DNA of 64,000 bases from Isoetes taiwanensis (lineage: Eukaryota > Streptophyta > Lycopodiopsida > Isoetales > Isoetaceae). Where the stretch lies: contig JAJEKV010000073.1 of NCBI GenBank assembly GCA_021234155.1, positions 5,734,001 through 5,798,000 of the forward strand. Reading direction: 5' to 3'. Below the pieces are notes generated by a model. That model searched no databases. It saw only the letters and a list, made by a program, of their open reading frames with translations, and was not told where the DNA came from. Positions 22,092-33,369 of the stretch are shown one piece after another. A program made the position numbers and the translations under genes. Each line of letters opens with the position of its first letter. Within the stretch, counting starts at the first letter, position 1.

Positions 22092-25045
22092 ATGGTGTCC
22101 GACGCAAGTAAGAAAAAGGCTGCCGCAAAGAAAGCCGCTGCTGCTATCAAAAGGGGCTCCAAATCTACTGCTTCGAAATCTGTTGACACAGAGAACGGAT
22201 GTGCAAATGAGATTGTTAATGACATGGCGTCGTTGCAGATGACGGATCGAACATGTACTGGAGTTTTGGCATCTCATCCTTTAGCAAGAGATATTCATGT
22301 AAGATTTGAACCCTATAAGATGGTCATTTAAGTCCTGGAAATTTGTGGAGGAAGCACTATTTTTGTTTTTGATAGAGGAAATACTAAATTAATTAATACG
22401 CATGTCATGCATTATCGTGGATGGCATGTGGCATGAAGTGCGTTGTCTATGCATATAGAGAAATGAGAAATTCTTAAAGCAATTGAAAAAGAAAGCAGGT
22501 TATCAATCGTAAAGCTACTTTGGAAAAGTGATTTTAAACGATGAGCCTTAAAAAAGCAGCTGGTTGCCAGTGCAAGCATAAACAGTGCTAGATGGTATTT
22601 TGGATGGTTTAATCAATCAGTTAGGATGTTCTATTTGATGGCTGGATTTTGTTAAGCATTGAATTAAGTTTCCTATCCTTAACCTGATACCTCATAATAC
22701 TTTATCAGTGATCGGAATTGCTTGTGTGGCACGTCCACATGAGACATGCGCACAGATGTTGCAAGATACCATATACCTACTTTAAATAGAGACTATTAGT
22801 ATCGATCACTTGGTGTATTTGAAATATAGGTTCTCATGTGTGGTATGCTGCTGGTTTGTAGTGCTTTGCAAATGTCTCATGCCTTTCCCTACAACCTGCA
22901 TCTCTATGATCTCTGTAATTGCACCAATAAGTGGTAATGCAATATTGTCTATGCCTTTCAATAAAAAAGATGGCAGCTGGATGAAAGAGCTGAAATTTAC
23001 ATAACTTTTTATAGGTTGTATTCAACTACATCCCTAATATGACATTTGCAGATTGAATCATTGTCAGTAACTCTTCATGGGCATGAACTAATATCTGATA
23101 CATTCCTAATATGCCATTTGCAGATTGAATCATTGTCAGTAACTTTCCATGGGCATGAATTAATATCTGATACATCGTTGGAACTCAATTATGGAAGGTA
23201 ATATTGTCCTCTTTGATTGGTCCTATGTGAGTTATATGGCAGTGTAAACATCTGATCAGATATATCCTTGGAATATTTATCAGGCGATACGGTCTTCTTG
23301 GCCTAAATGGTTGTGGAAAATCGACTCTATTAAGTGCGATTGGGTGTCGAGAATTGCCAATTCCGGATCATATGGACATTTACCATCTGACCAGAGAAAT
23401 TGAGGCCACCGACATGTCTGCACTAGATGCTGTGAAGAACGTGGATGAAGAGCGGATTCAATTGGAGAAAGAAGCAGAACAATTATCAGCTCAGGTGAGA
23501 TATTAAGTTTGAAATAAAATTTGATCTCTGTGATTTTGTGGTCTACAATCATGTTAAAGCGTGAGAACTATCTGATAGATTGCAAACTTCCAAAAAAAAA
23601 AAAAAAAAAAGAAAAGAAAAAAAGTATAAAAAAAAAGAAAGGAAACAAATTTGAACTTATTAATTATTGTTTCAGGATGATGGTGGAGGGGAGTTACTGG
23701 AAAGAATCTATGAACGCCTGGAATCAATGGATTCTGCAACGGCAGAGAAACGAGCAGCAGAAATATTGTTTGGTCTGGGATTTACAAAGAAAATGCAAGC
23801 AAAACGGACCCGTGATTTTTCAGGTGGTTGGAGGATGAGGATTGCCCTTGCTAGGGCTTTATTTATGAATCCCACTATTCTGCTGTTAGATGAACCTACA
23901 AACCATCTTGGTAATGTTTCCATTTTCGTCTTCCACTATATAATCTCTAAAAGCATTCAAGTTTTATTTCTGAAAAAACTAGTCATTGTGCAGACCTTGA
24001 GGCTTGTGTCTGGCTCGAGGAGATGTTGAAGAAGTTTGACCGCATCCTGGTAGTTGTATCTCATTCTCAGGATTTTTTGAATGGAGTTTGCACGAACATC
24101 ATACACATGCAAAATAAGAGTCTTAAGTTATATTCTGGAAACTATGACCAGTATGTGCAAACTCGTTCCGAGCTGGAAGAAAACCAGATGAAACAGTATA
24201 AATGGGAGCAGGAACAAATCTCTAATATGAAAGAGTACATTGCACGGTTTGGTCATGGTTCTGCAAAGTTGGCTCGACAAGCGCAAAGCAAAGAGAAGAC
24301 GCTTGCAAAAATGGAAAGAGGTGGGTTGACCGAGAAGGTTGTTAGGGACAAAGTTTTGGTTTTTAGGTTTACAGATGTTGGAAAACTTCCACCACCTGTC
24401 CTACAGTTTGTTGAAGTGACGTTTGGCTACACGCCTGGAAATCTAATTTATGAAAAGATAGACTTTGGTGTTGACCTTGATTCGCGGATAGCGTTGGTTG
24501 GTCCTAATGGTGCTGGCAAAAGTACTCTTTTGAAGTTAATGACTGGTGACGTAGTTCCACATGATGGCATGGTAAGGCGGCACAATCATCTCCGAATAGC
24601 GCAATTCCATCAACATTTGGCTGATACATTGAGCCTCGAAGTGTCAGCACTGCAGTACATGATGAGTGAGTACCCAGGTTTAGAAGAAGAAAAAATGCGT
24701 GCTGCTATTGGAAAATTTGGACTTACGGGTAAGGCACAAATAATGCCAATGGGCAATCTATCAGATGGTCAAAGAAGTCGTGTAATATTTGCATGGTTAG
24801 CATGGAGGCAGCCACATTTGCTGTTGCTTGATGAACCAACCAACCATCTTGACATAGAGACTATTGATTCCTTGGCAGAAGCCTTGAATGAGTGGGATGG
24901 GGGATTGGTACTTGTAAGCCATGACTTTCGACTAATTAATCAGGTGGCAAAGGAAATCTGGGTATGTGAAAACAAAACAGTGTCTAGGTGGGAAGGGGAT
25001 ATTATGGATTTTAAACAACATTTGAAGAGGAAAGCTGGTCTCTGA
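22092..25045 (+). CDS. ABCF1: ABC transporter F family member 1 (ABCF1), five exons
   Basis: Exons 22092-22298, 23124-23197, 23284-23494, 23676-23910 and 23994-25045 join in frame to 1779 nt (592 codons plus TGA). All introns are GT..AG. The protein begins [18 protein letters not shown], the Lys/Ala-rich tail of plant ABCF1. ABC domain 1 has Walker [10 protein letters not shown] (100-108), signature FSGGWRMR (212-219), Walker [13 protein letters not shown] (232-243) and His266. The charged linker holds [20 protein letters not shown] (about 329-348). ABC domain 2 has GPNGAGKST (412-420), LSDGQRSR (498-505), [12 protein letters not shown] (518-529) and His552. There are no membrane segments, so it is a soluble ATPase, not a transporter. 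It is closest to human ABCF2 and yeast Arb1, which act in ribosome biogenesis. Length equals the family norm (about 595). Every catalytic residue is kept and the codons are clean. An earlier exon 2 acceptor at 23051 would add 24 residues. Confidence 0.97.
23028..23171 (+). repeat. 72-bp tandem duplication across the ABCF1 intron 1/exon 2 border
   Basis: Unit 1 (23028-23099) and unit 2 (23100-23171) differ at five positions. Each contains 24 bp of intron end, TTTGCAG, and the first 48 bp of exon 2. Two acceptors result, at 23051 and 23123. The period is a multiple of three and the interposed intron piece (ACATTCCTAATATGCCATTT) has no in-frame stop. Either acceptor therefore keeps the downstream frame. 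Unit 2 encodes the conserved SVTFHGHEL; unit 1 has Leu in place of Phe. Confidence 0.95.
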
Positions 25046-25854
25046 AGTGTTTCATTATATAATTTTGTATTCTTTTAATCCGGAATCTGCTTATGATAAA
25101 TTCTCCTGTTGATGTCCTTCTGGACACAGGGTACTATTAATATGCAAAAGATGATTATACAGTTTTCAACCGCTTGAATCTGGGGTGTCAGTTTTTTCTG
25201 GTATCCTGTTATTCCAGGATTTGGGTTATTTTGTCACCTTAGATTGTGGTGACATAGACCTGTTTGCAAAATGTAAAAATGTTGCCTTTGCATAGTCTCT
25301 TGCATTGGGTTCTTATTGTGTGGGGTTGTAGGCATATGAGGATGTTTGGATGCTCATCTTTCTCTCAAATCTTTCTCATTATAAAGTTCTCTTTTCGCTG
25401 TGACAACTACTAATTTGAGTTGTCAAAACATGCGAGATCTTCTGGACTCAAATCATGGAGAGCTCTGGAGAGGGAGACTGCCATTTTGCTTGGAGAAGTC
25501 TTGCGTTGAATGCAAAATAATTTTGACAATAGGAAGAACATCTTGATAGATTTGCAGATAGATGGGTTGTCTTTGGAAATGAGCAATGATATATTTCAGG
25601 GACGGATTCCAAAATCAAATGGCACCATAAATGGCAGTCGATACCTACTTGGAATCAAATGGCACCCTAAATGGCACGTCGATATTATCAATTCCACTAC
25701 GTTCACACTAAAAATGATGCCTACATCCTTCTCAAAATGGCCCCACACCAATAATGTTTTCGTTATCAAAACCAGTATTTTTGTTGCATATGATTTTGTA
25801 AGGTTAATGAACGCTCACACTATCTCCACCCGATTTGGGTTGGAAAACCGAACA
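25046..25854. other. ABCF1 3' flank, no further gene seen
   Basis: The 3' UTR presumably lies in the first few hundred bases; no single poly(A) signal stands out. A 122-codon plus-strand frame (25510-25878) runs through a short internal duplication (AAATGGCACC blocks near 25619 and 25659) and into a GGAAACC cluster. I do not regard it as a gene. Confidence 0.5.
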
Positions 25855-25930
25855 GGGAAACCTTCCAAATTTCCGTAAAACCAGGAAGGGTTTCCATTTT
25901 TTAAGCACGGAAGGGTTTCCACTGTAAAAT
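25855..25930. repeat. GGAAACC-motif cluster 1
   Basis: Contains GGGAAACCTTCCAAATTTCC, then GGAAGGGTTTCC twice. It is the smallest instance of a motif family that recurs at 28676-29290, 40378-40456, 45028-45476, 47398-47790, 55143-55566 and 57545-57850. Confidence 0.8.
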
Positions 25931-26001
25931 AAAATATTTGAATGCCGAGGTCCGGCAGTAATTAATTTACATAATTTAATTCGTGCGGCTTTTTCGAGAA
26001 C

Positions 26002-26053
26002 AAGCTTTTCTCTTCGTCCGGCCGATGAAGCTTTTCTCTTCGTCCGGCCGATG
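26002..26053. repeat. 26-bp tandem duplication
   Basis: AAGCTTTTCTCTTCGTCCGG followed by CCGATG occurs twice in succession (26002-26027 and 26028-26053), identical. Confidence 0.95.
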
Positions 26054-28675
26054 TTGTATGTATTCCCATGGCGCATGCCTTGCCACAAATTTCTTGATGG
26101 GTCGTGCAAACTTGTATGGATCCTTGGTGCCCTTATGTTCTCATCACACCATACCGTTACTAGGAAGGAAGAATCGGCAGATATGGATTTGCAATGGTTC
26201 CAATAGGGCTTGGAAACTAGAACACTTCTCCATTCTTTGCAAAACGATCTCAACCCTCGAGGCGATGAAGAAGCCCACTGAGCCTAGGCAAGATATGGAA
26301 CATCGGGCTCAGAGACATATGGCTCCATATTGCTGGGTAATGAATCGAGCCGAAATTCCGGCCATTTTTATCGTGTTTTCTTCTCACGAATCTCCTTTTC
26401 TTTCCACTTAATCTCCTTGGTTGCATTCAATTTTCTATCCTGCACTTTGGTTGCATTTGATTTGGTGTATTAAGAGCTTAGCACATCCTTTTTATTTGTT
26501 CACCGATTTCTATTTTTCCCGTTTTCCTCGATACGCAAATGCTAGATCATCTTGGCAAACCCTCGCCTCATCTCCAAGTTAGCGATTTTGGGGTCGCTTT
26601 CATTTCTTTGAAGGAAAGATTTTGTCCAATGCTTTGAAGGTAAGGGTTCTGCCTTCATTCCATTCCTTTGCTTCTCGACTTGCATTTTGCGTGATGCATT
26701 TTTCACGATTTTTTCCATCCTTGATGTCCAAAGGCACTTAGGATTCTAAAATTTTAAGACCTTTGCTAGCAAATTCGATCTCCTGGCCGAGACTTTTAGG
26801 GTTCATAACTACTTTGTTCACGCTTCTAATAAGATTCTATTTTGTGTATTTACTTACAACTGGTGTGTGTGATCTCGTCAAGACAAACCCTTTGGTCGAG
26901 ACATGATTAGTCAAGGATGGGGCAAAATATGGCTTTTAGATACTAGCTTATGTGGGGAAGAACATGGTGAGATAATGTAATGTGAGGTCCCGATGATGGT
27001 AAACATGGATTCCATACAATTACATGATGGTTCGAAATCCATGTGGTTCGTGAAACAACATATCCGGCAAAGATGAAGAGGATGAAGAAGAGTCGAGAAG
27101 AATGCCGACTTAACAAACTTAGTGCCCAAGTAGGATTCATGGTCATTTGAAACGAGAAAGACATGTAGCATGCGCCTTTCAATATGGATTTAGAAAAATG
27201 CTTTAGTTTACATCTTATTGTTAAACATGTATGCCATATCCGTGAAGGAGGAGGGAGGCTGCAAAGAGCTGAATAATGTCAAGAATGAATACCTTAGTAG
27301 CATCTGCACTTAGGGTTAAATTTCAGCAACAGATCCAAGTCGATTGTATGCACCATGTGTACTATTTGTTGTTCATGTCCATTTAAAGTTTAAACATGTG
27401 CTACTCTACAAATTGATATTTGATTGAAAATAATTTGAGTTTGTTCTCTTTTCGCTTATGCAAGAAGTGAATGTACATTTCAACCAGGGATGAGCAAGCT
27501 AATGGTCAGTAAAGGTGATTTTTTTTATGGCTTAATTAATTTTATAAAGATAATGTGGAACATGTTCCACTCCGGTTCACATACTTAAGTACATTTTGCA
27601 AAACCAAATAGACAAAGAAGTTACAAGCTTTCAATGTATTAGCAAAGGAATTTGATATTTACATCATCAAATGAGAAAATTGAACACTAATGGATTATGG
27701 AAGCACGCTTCATTCATTGTATTCAACTAATGTCAATGAAACTATTGCAATAATGATATTTTTAAAATTGATTATGGTTTCTTCTTAAATACATGTAGAT
27801 TAATTCTGATTTTAGGTGCACAAAACCCTAGGATCCTATCCTATGTCATCTGCCCAAAGTGCTCCCCATCAATAACGCAAAACCCATTTCAAACATAAAA
27901 CCATCATTCCATCCCATAATTTTGAGATCACTCAATCTCAAGACGTAATCTCATAATTAGTTGAGCCCATTCAAGTAATCTCAAATTAGTTGACCCCATT
28001 CAAATATAAGATTCAACTTTTAGTTAATATCACATTGTTACAATCCATGCCTCAATTTCTTCATCTGACTTTAATTTAGAAGAACCTCATTCCCACATAT
28101 GCTGCCGTACCCATTGTTACTTTTTGATGAAATTGAAAACCAAAATAAAGCTCTTATTACTATGCAAAGCAAGATATGCACTTCATTTTGACTATTAACT
28201 AACGATGGGAATAATTCCTAGTGGTTGAGATGGAAAGCTTGTGGGGAAAATGGGACCGTGATCGAAGTTCTAATAAATTTGGAGCTTAGTAAGCACACAA
28301 TAAAAAAAAAAAAATCAATAGACATGTTTAGGAAGAAGGGTCCGTGATTATGCCTAGGCCTTCGAAGCTCTAGTAGTGGTAACATGCCTAGCTTAGAACA
28401 TGTATGTCATGTACTACTACATGACAAAAAGCTTGGCCCCATGTTTAAGAAAAAAGGATCCAGATTGCACTACATGACAAAATCTTTGGCCCTTGTGGTC
28501 TGATTGCACTACTTGGCAAAATCCTAGCCCATGATAGGGGTTAAATATATGATTGCACTACTTGGCTAAATCCTAGCTGATAAAGGGTTGAATACATGTA
28601 CATGTAGGATACTATTTAACCTTTATTTTGAACATTCTAGGAAAGTATTAGGCAAAAATATGCCATGGAATTTCT
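26054..28675. other. No gene recognised
   Basis: 2.6 kb of AT-rich sequence. I find no coding signature, long repeat or RNA gene on either strand. Repeated phrases such as GATTGCACTACTTGGC (28503 and 28552) are short local duplications. Confidence 0.6.
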
Positions 28676-29290
28676 AACCGCATGTGGAAACCTTTACCTA
28701 TTTTCCTTTATGTGAAACCTTTACCTATTTTCCCTCGTATGGAAACCCTTCCTATAGTGATGAATCGGTAGAAGCATCCTCGCATTGTTCAAATGCCTCA
28801 AGCTCCTGGATCCATAAGGAGATGCAATGGCGAGAGCAAAAACAAGAAGCTCTTTAGAAATTTTTATCAAACGTGGAAACCCTTCCTATTTTCCCCATTT
28901 GTGGAAACCCCTTCCTATTTTCCCCATGGCTTTGGAAAATAGGAATGGTTTCCATTTGAATTTAAATTTAAATTTTGGGTGTCGCATATTCATGAGCTGC
29001 GTACGTTGCACCATTTAATGGCCAATTGAAAAAAAAGGGAACCCTTCCCATTTTCTGAGGAAACCCTTCCGATTAAATGGGAAACCCTTCCAATTTTCCA
29101 TTAAAACCAGAAAGGTTTCATGGAAACCCTTCCTATTTTCCAAGGGGTTTCCATGGTGGAAAATAGGGTTTCCATGGAAACCCTTCCTAGTTTTAAAATG
29201 AAAGCCTAAGGGTTTCCCAACCCTTTCCATGGAAAATTGATGGGTTTCCAGCATGGAAATTTGGAAGGATTTCCGGCTGGGAGGCCAACC
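28676..29290. repeat. GGAAACC-motif cluster 2 (largest single-copy cluster)
   Basis: More than twenty occurrences of GGAAACC(C)TT(T)CC and its complement, often joined as TTTCCATGGAAACCC or spaced by TATTTTCC. Spacing is irregular, so it is not a simple tandem array. Both orientations are interleaved, giving many possible hairpins. Its six-frame ORFs (for example 29015-29317 minus) encode only repeated GFHGNP-like peptides. Confidence 0.85.
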
Positions 29291-29641
29291 TGGGGCCAGG
29301 AGTACTTTAGGAACCATCTAATGAAGGTATTCGTATTGAAACAATGATTTGGCGGTGGTGGCACTGAAAGGCGCAACAAACCTACGCGGGATTTCCTCGT
29401 GGAGGATCGCGTATGGGTTTCTTCGAGAGTCTTGATTGGGCCGCGGAGGCGTGATGCATGACCAAGACTCGTGGATGCTAACCCGTGTATCAGTGTCGAC
29501 ATCTCCTTTGCTTCAAAGTGTCACAAAAAGAGAAGCCAATCCGCTGCGACGCTTCAACCCAGCAAAGGCCCTCCGAAAGCAACTACAGATAGAAGTCCCG
29601 GAAAGCACGGCAGTAGAAGCCCTGGCCTGATGGTAAAGACC
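29291..29641. other. No gene recognised
   Basis: Several 60-100-codon frames overlap on both strands. None has a known motif. Confidence 0.4.
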
Positions 29642-30274
29642 TTATTGGCCATGAAGTGATAGGGATAGGTAGTGGATAGGTTTCATACTTTGAAGATGCC
29701 ATAGTTGGTGCTGCGTGATGCCACAAATGAAGAGGCTTTGTATACCAAACCATTCTTCACTTCGATATCTCAGCTTGATTTTGGCGTAATCTAGGGATGG
29801 ATTTGAAGGAAGCGTGTGACATAACTTCCTTTTGGCAGCACTTCCTATCGAGAAAGAGGGGGCACCGGTAGCCATCTTAATTTTTAGTGAACTAAGGCAA
29901 GGTGTTAAAGAGCTTTGCCTTTGAACCGCTCTCAAAATGATTTACCTCTATTGCAGCTTGATGCTAGGAGACAGATTCACTGGCTTCCAGATACCATCAA
30001 TTCCATGAGGACTTCGACATCCAAACCATGTTGCCATTCCATCAAGATCTTGGTTTTAGTTGTTGGGCTTCATAGGTCACCTTATTGCAAATTTCGTGCT
30101 ATTCTGGTAATTTTTCCCAACGGCGCAAGAACATGCTTCCCACCATAGCCTTATCGCCTTTGCTCCGTGATTTTGAAGCTTATCAATCACGCCTTGACTA
30201 GCCCCAAGATTCTCTAAACCCATCGATTGTTCAGGACACCAATTTGTCATCATCAAAGGCGCTAGACCTCGCAC
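29642..30274 (-). pseudogene. Unidentified degenerate coding sequence
   Basis: Minus-strand segments look protein-like: CPEQSMGLENLGASQGVIDK then LQNHGAKAIRLWWEA (about 30235-30130), and MATGAPSFSIGSAAKRKL followed by SNPSLDYAKIKLRYRSEE (about 29880-29770). Frame changes and stops lie between them. Composition and strand agree, so one decayed gene or retroelement gag is possible. I recognise no family and give low confidence. Confidence 0.3.
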
Positions 30275-31051
30275 TTAAGGATGTAATTAAAAGAACCCTA
30301 CAAAGCTCATGGACTAATTTGAATTGAAGACCACCAGGATGGCTATTGTTGTGGACACCGCTATCTGGACCTATATTGTTGTGTACTGCTATTGGACCTA
30401 TAGCCTAGAAGACATATACAATAAGTCGAGTTTCTTTGCATTGATAATTAACTCGATAATGCCAGGGAGTTACTAACACGCATAATAAGCCGAATCTCAT
30501 TTGATAATTAATTCAAATAACAGTTTGTGGAGTTTTTAGATTGCTATGCCGTTTCTAATCTTTCAATTTATGGCACCAGCGTGCACATTCTGTACAGAAT
30601 TAGTATTTGATAAAGGAACATCTCTAGAATATGATCCAATAAAGAGCTTCAGTAAGGCCCAAGTCCGCTGTTATCATAAGTTTTATACCACAAAATAATC
30701 GACAGGGCTGTAGCTTAAGATGCCTTACATCTTTCTTCAAAGATTCCCCCAAAACTCCTTTAAAACTTCATGGGGATTTGAATGATTTTAAAAAGGGAAA
30801 TTTATAAAAATATCTATGCATAAGGGAAATACTTATGCAAAATTATGAAAATGTCCCTGTTTTACGGGTAGTTTTGATGGAAATGGCTTTCATTTTTTTT
30901 GTGATGATCCAGATAGGAATGTATCCTTCAGATGCATTGTAGATAAGGATAATATCTTCCTATTAAAGCTAAAATCACATGAATTGAAGTCCAGAATCTT
31001 AAGTTACGGTATTCTAAATTTGTTTAATTATTTGTGTATAATTTGTGACTC
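30275..31051. other. No gene recognised
   Basis: AT-rich sequence up to the 5' truncation point of the LINE. It contains short direct repeats (GGACCTATA near 30370 and 30395). Confidence 0.5.
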
Positions 31052-31807
31052 ATGTATGACATAATTCAGCTACTCATATATGCTGATGACGTGGACCTCT
31101 TGGCCTACACTCTAGAAGGCATGCAGCATCACCTGGATGCTCGAGACACTTTTTACCGGTTCACTGACATGCGAGTTGACTTGGCAAAAACTAGAGTGTT
31201 GCTTATTTCATCCTCCCGTCAGCCAAGGCCTCTCTCTTTCATTTATCCGGGATAAGATTTGGAGGCGGCTTCGACATACAAGTATTTAGGGATTGAGCTT
31301 CCTGCTATCAGGTTGCGCGTCACAGCAAGGTGGAAAGCATTATATGCCATGTAGAACAACAACTACAAAGCAGGGCTATATGCTTGGGGTCACCAGTCAC
31401 ACCTGTTTAGGATCTTGGTCGAGCCAATTCTCCTATACGGGACAAAGGTGTGGGGTCCAGTGATATCCCCCGCCATCTGGAATGACCTGGAGCAGGTACA
31501 GAAGGCCTTCTTAGTACTAGCACTTGGGGTGAAGTCCACACTTCCATATCAGATCTTGCTCCAGGAGACGTGTTTCTTACCCCTTCAGAGGGCTACACTG
31601 GACTGTCATATCATTCATTTCCAGAAGGTAGTTGGTATGGATGATGCCCGTTTGCCCAATCTTGTTTTGGCCATTGCAATAGGTCCACAACACCTCCTGC
31701 TGGAAGGGCAAACAAGCTCAGTAATTCTCACAATGGAATGTACAGGCACACAGATGCGTGCAAGTATGGACAGAGAAGGACCACGATGCATTGGGGCAGT
31801 ACCTTGA
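31052..31807 (+). pseudogene. Non-LTR (LINE) reverse transcriptase, 5'-truncated
   Basis: One plus-strand frame runs from about 31062 to 31807 with only two stops (TAA 31253-31255 and a TAG near 31352). It starts at LLIYADDVDLLAYTLEGMQ, the motif C box with the catalytic Asp pair, and continues FYRFTDMRVDLAKTRVLL, YKYLGIELPA, LYAWGHQSHLFRILVEPILL and YGTKVWG...QKAFLVLALGVK. This is the motif C to thumb and C-terminal part of a LINE RT. Everything before motif C, including the endonuclease, is missing, which is typical of 5' truncation. The frame is otherwise open, so decay is mild. Confidence 0.85.
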
Positions 31808-32432
31808 TGCTTGCTTCTTTAGCAAGCTCGATGATGCTCCGGACGACGTCAAGATGGCACATTATCAATAGCAAGTCGCACCTGTGCTCATAATGAGGCT
31901 CCACAACAATGTTTGTTCATTTGCCCAAGGAAGAAGCAATGCATCGAGAAGTTTCCATTCACACGGGTGCACATCGGCCCCCCATTGAGATAGGCCGATG
32001 GACTCGGGACGCATGTGATGATGATGATTCATCAATGTCAGCCAAAAGATGCGATTGAGGATGAAATTATGCCCTTCGTGACTACCAAGATTCGACATCG
32101 TGATTCGGGTACCTGTATGTTCAATTAGTTGCGCCCGACTAGTCGGGCCGATATGTTCTGAACACTCTAAGGGCTTGTCGATCATACTCATGAGGTTATA
32201 GATATCTGACTCAACTATGTCCCTCTAGTGTAGTATTGAGTTGTCTTTATATGATTGTACAAATTTACCAAAGATGTTTATTATCGCTAAGGTTTTTTCC
32301 TCGAAAAACTTCATTGTGGGGTTTTCAATTTCGTTGTCCAAGAGTATCGCCATACGCTTCTCTTTCGCTTAGTCCCATAGATCAATTGGTCTCCGTGGAC
32401 GATAAAAATACATTCTATTCTATTCTATTCTT
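31808..32432 (+). mobile_element. LINE 3' region ending in (ATTCT)n
   Basis: Downstream of the RT frame and on the same strand. It closes with CAATTGGTCTCCGTGGACG, then GATAAAAATACATTCTATTC and further ATTCT units to about 32432. A microsatellite-like tail instead of poly(A) marks the 3' ends of some LINE families. The same terminal motif at 14011-14051 supports calling this the element's end. The target-site duplication could not be located. Confidence 0.6.
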
Positions 32433-33349
32433 TCGATTTTCTGGAGGCATCAGAGTGGGTTTTCCCTTCGTTCGCTTTGCATCATGCATCAAAACGTTCT
32501 ACCTAATTTTTAGTGGTTCAGAATGATTTTTAGAACCATAACTTACTTTAACGCTGATCGCCAGTTCCGGAATAAGTTCTTCAAGCAGTGGGCAAGGATG
32601 GCTGCATTCCGGGCTTTACGGCCCCAAGAATGTCCTCAACCGTAAAGATACCTCAATCGAATTAAAGTTGTCCCTCTACAATGTCTACTTCATAAAATGA
32701 ATACGATATTTTTCTACATGCTATGTTTCTAGATATCAATGCGTAGATGTAAGGTGCCGCGGACGTTCTCATTCCCACTCAAGGCTACCCTCCTCTTGCT
32801 CCTGCTATCACTTGCTAGTTGTGAGATGGATTAATGTTGTACTATATTTCAGGTGTAAGGGACCGTCTTCCAGGTACATACGAAGTATTCTATGGAAGCC
32901 ATTTTGGCAAGTAAGAGGGTTATTTGGAAAAAGAAATTGCAAGAATAATAGGCAAACTCACAAGGCTTATAGTTTATCTTTATCCAGTTCAAGCGAATTA
33001 TTGGCATCCACATTCTAACTATAAATTTCATTACCAATGTGGTGCACACATTGTAATCAGTAAGATATTAATTTTCTTCTGTAGCTATAAGACAATAAGA
33101 AATAGTACAATAAAAACTTTTTGAGCCATGGGTCAATCATAATTCGGAAAAGATAGGTCTTCTACGGTGAAAAGTATCTCGGGCTTAAACTCAGAAAGCA
33201 CAAGCCAATCGCAAAGAAACAAAAATAATGGACATGCCAAACCTACATAGAATTTGGCACTGAATAATGGCAGACAAAAGAAGCAAAGGCAGAGATGGAG
33301 ACATATATAATGCACGAGTCTGTGTGCCATGCTATAGGCTATGCCATGC
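32433..33349. other. No gene recognised
   Basis: No coding signature or repeat beyond short A/T runs. Confidence 0.5.
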
Positions 33350-33369
33350 TTTTTTTTTTTTTTTTTTTT
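33350..33369 (-). repeat. T20 run, possible poly(A) end of a minus-strand retrocopy
   Basis: Twenty T in a row followed by GAGAGTAAGAATTGGTTTTT. This is the arrangement at the LINE at 19389, with the poly(A) of a minus-strand insert at its left end. A matching target-site duplication was not found, so the insert's right end is unknown. Confidence 0.4.

Noticed and set aside
23589-23640. A-rich Lys-coding run as part of ABCF1
   Set aside because: It lies inside intron 3 between a clear GTGAGA donor and a TTTCAG acceptor.
22041-23923. Minus-strand ORFs opposite ABCF1
   Set aside because: Antisense shadows of conserved ABC exons.
24023-25045. Separate half-size ABC protein starting at the Met in exon 5
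   Set aside because: The preceding exons join in frame to the full 592-codon ABCF1, so this Met is internal.
25510-25878. 122-codon plus-strand ORF after ABCF1
   Set aside because: It contains a local duplication and ends in a GGAAACC cluster; no family and no splice signals.
29015-29502. Minus-strand ORFs with repeated GFHGNP and NRKGF peptides
   Set aside because: Translation of the GGAAACC motif cluster, not a repeat protein.
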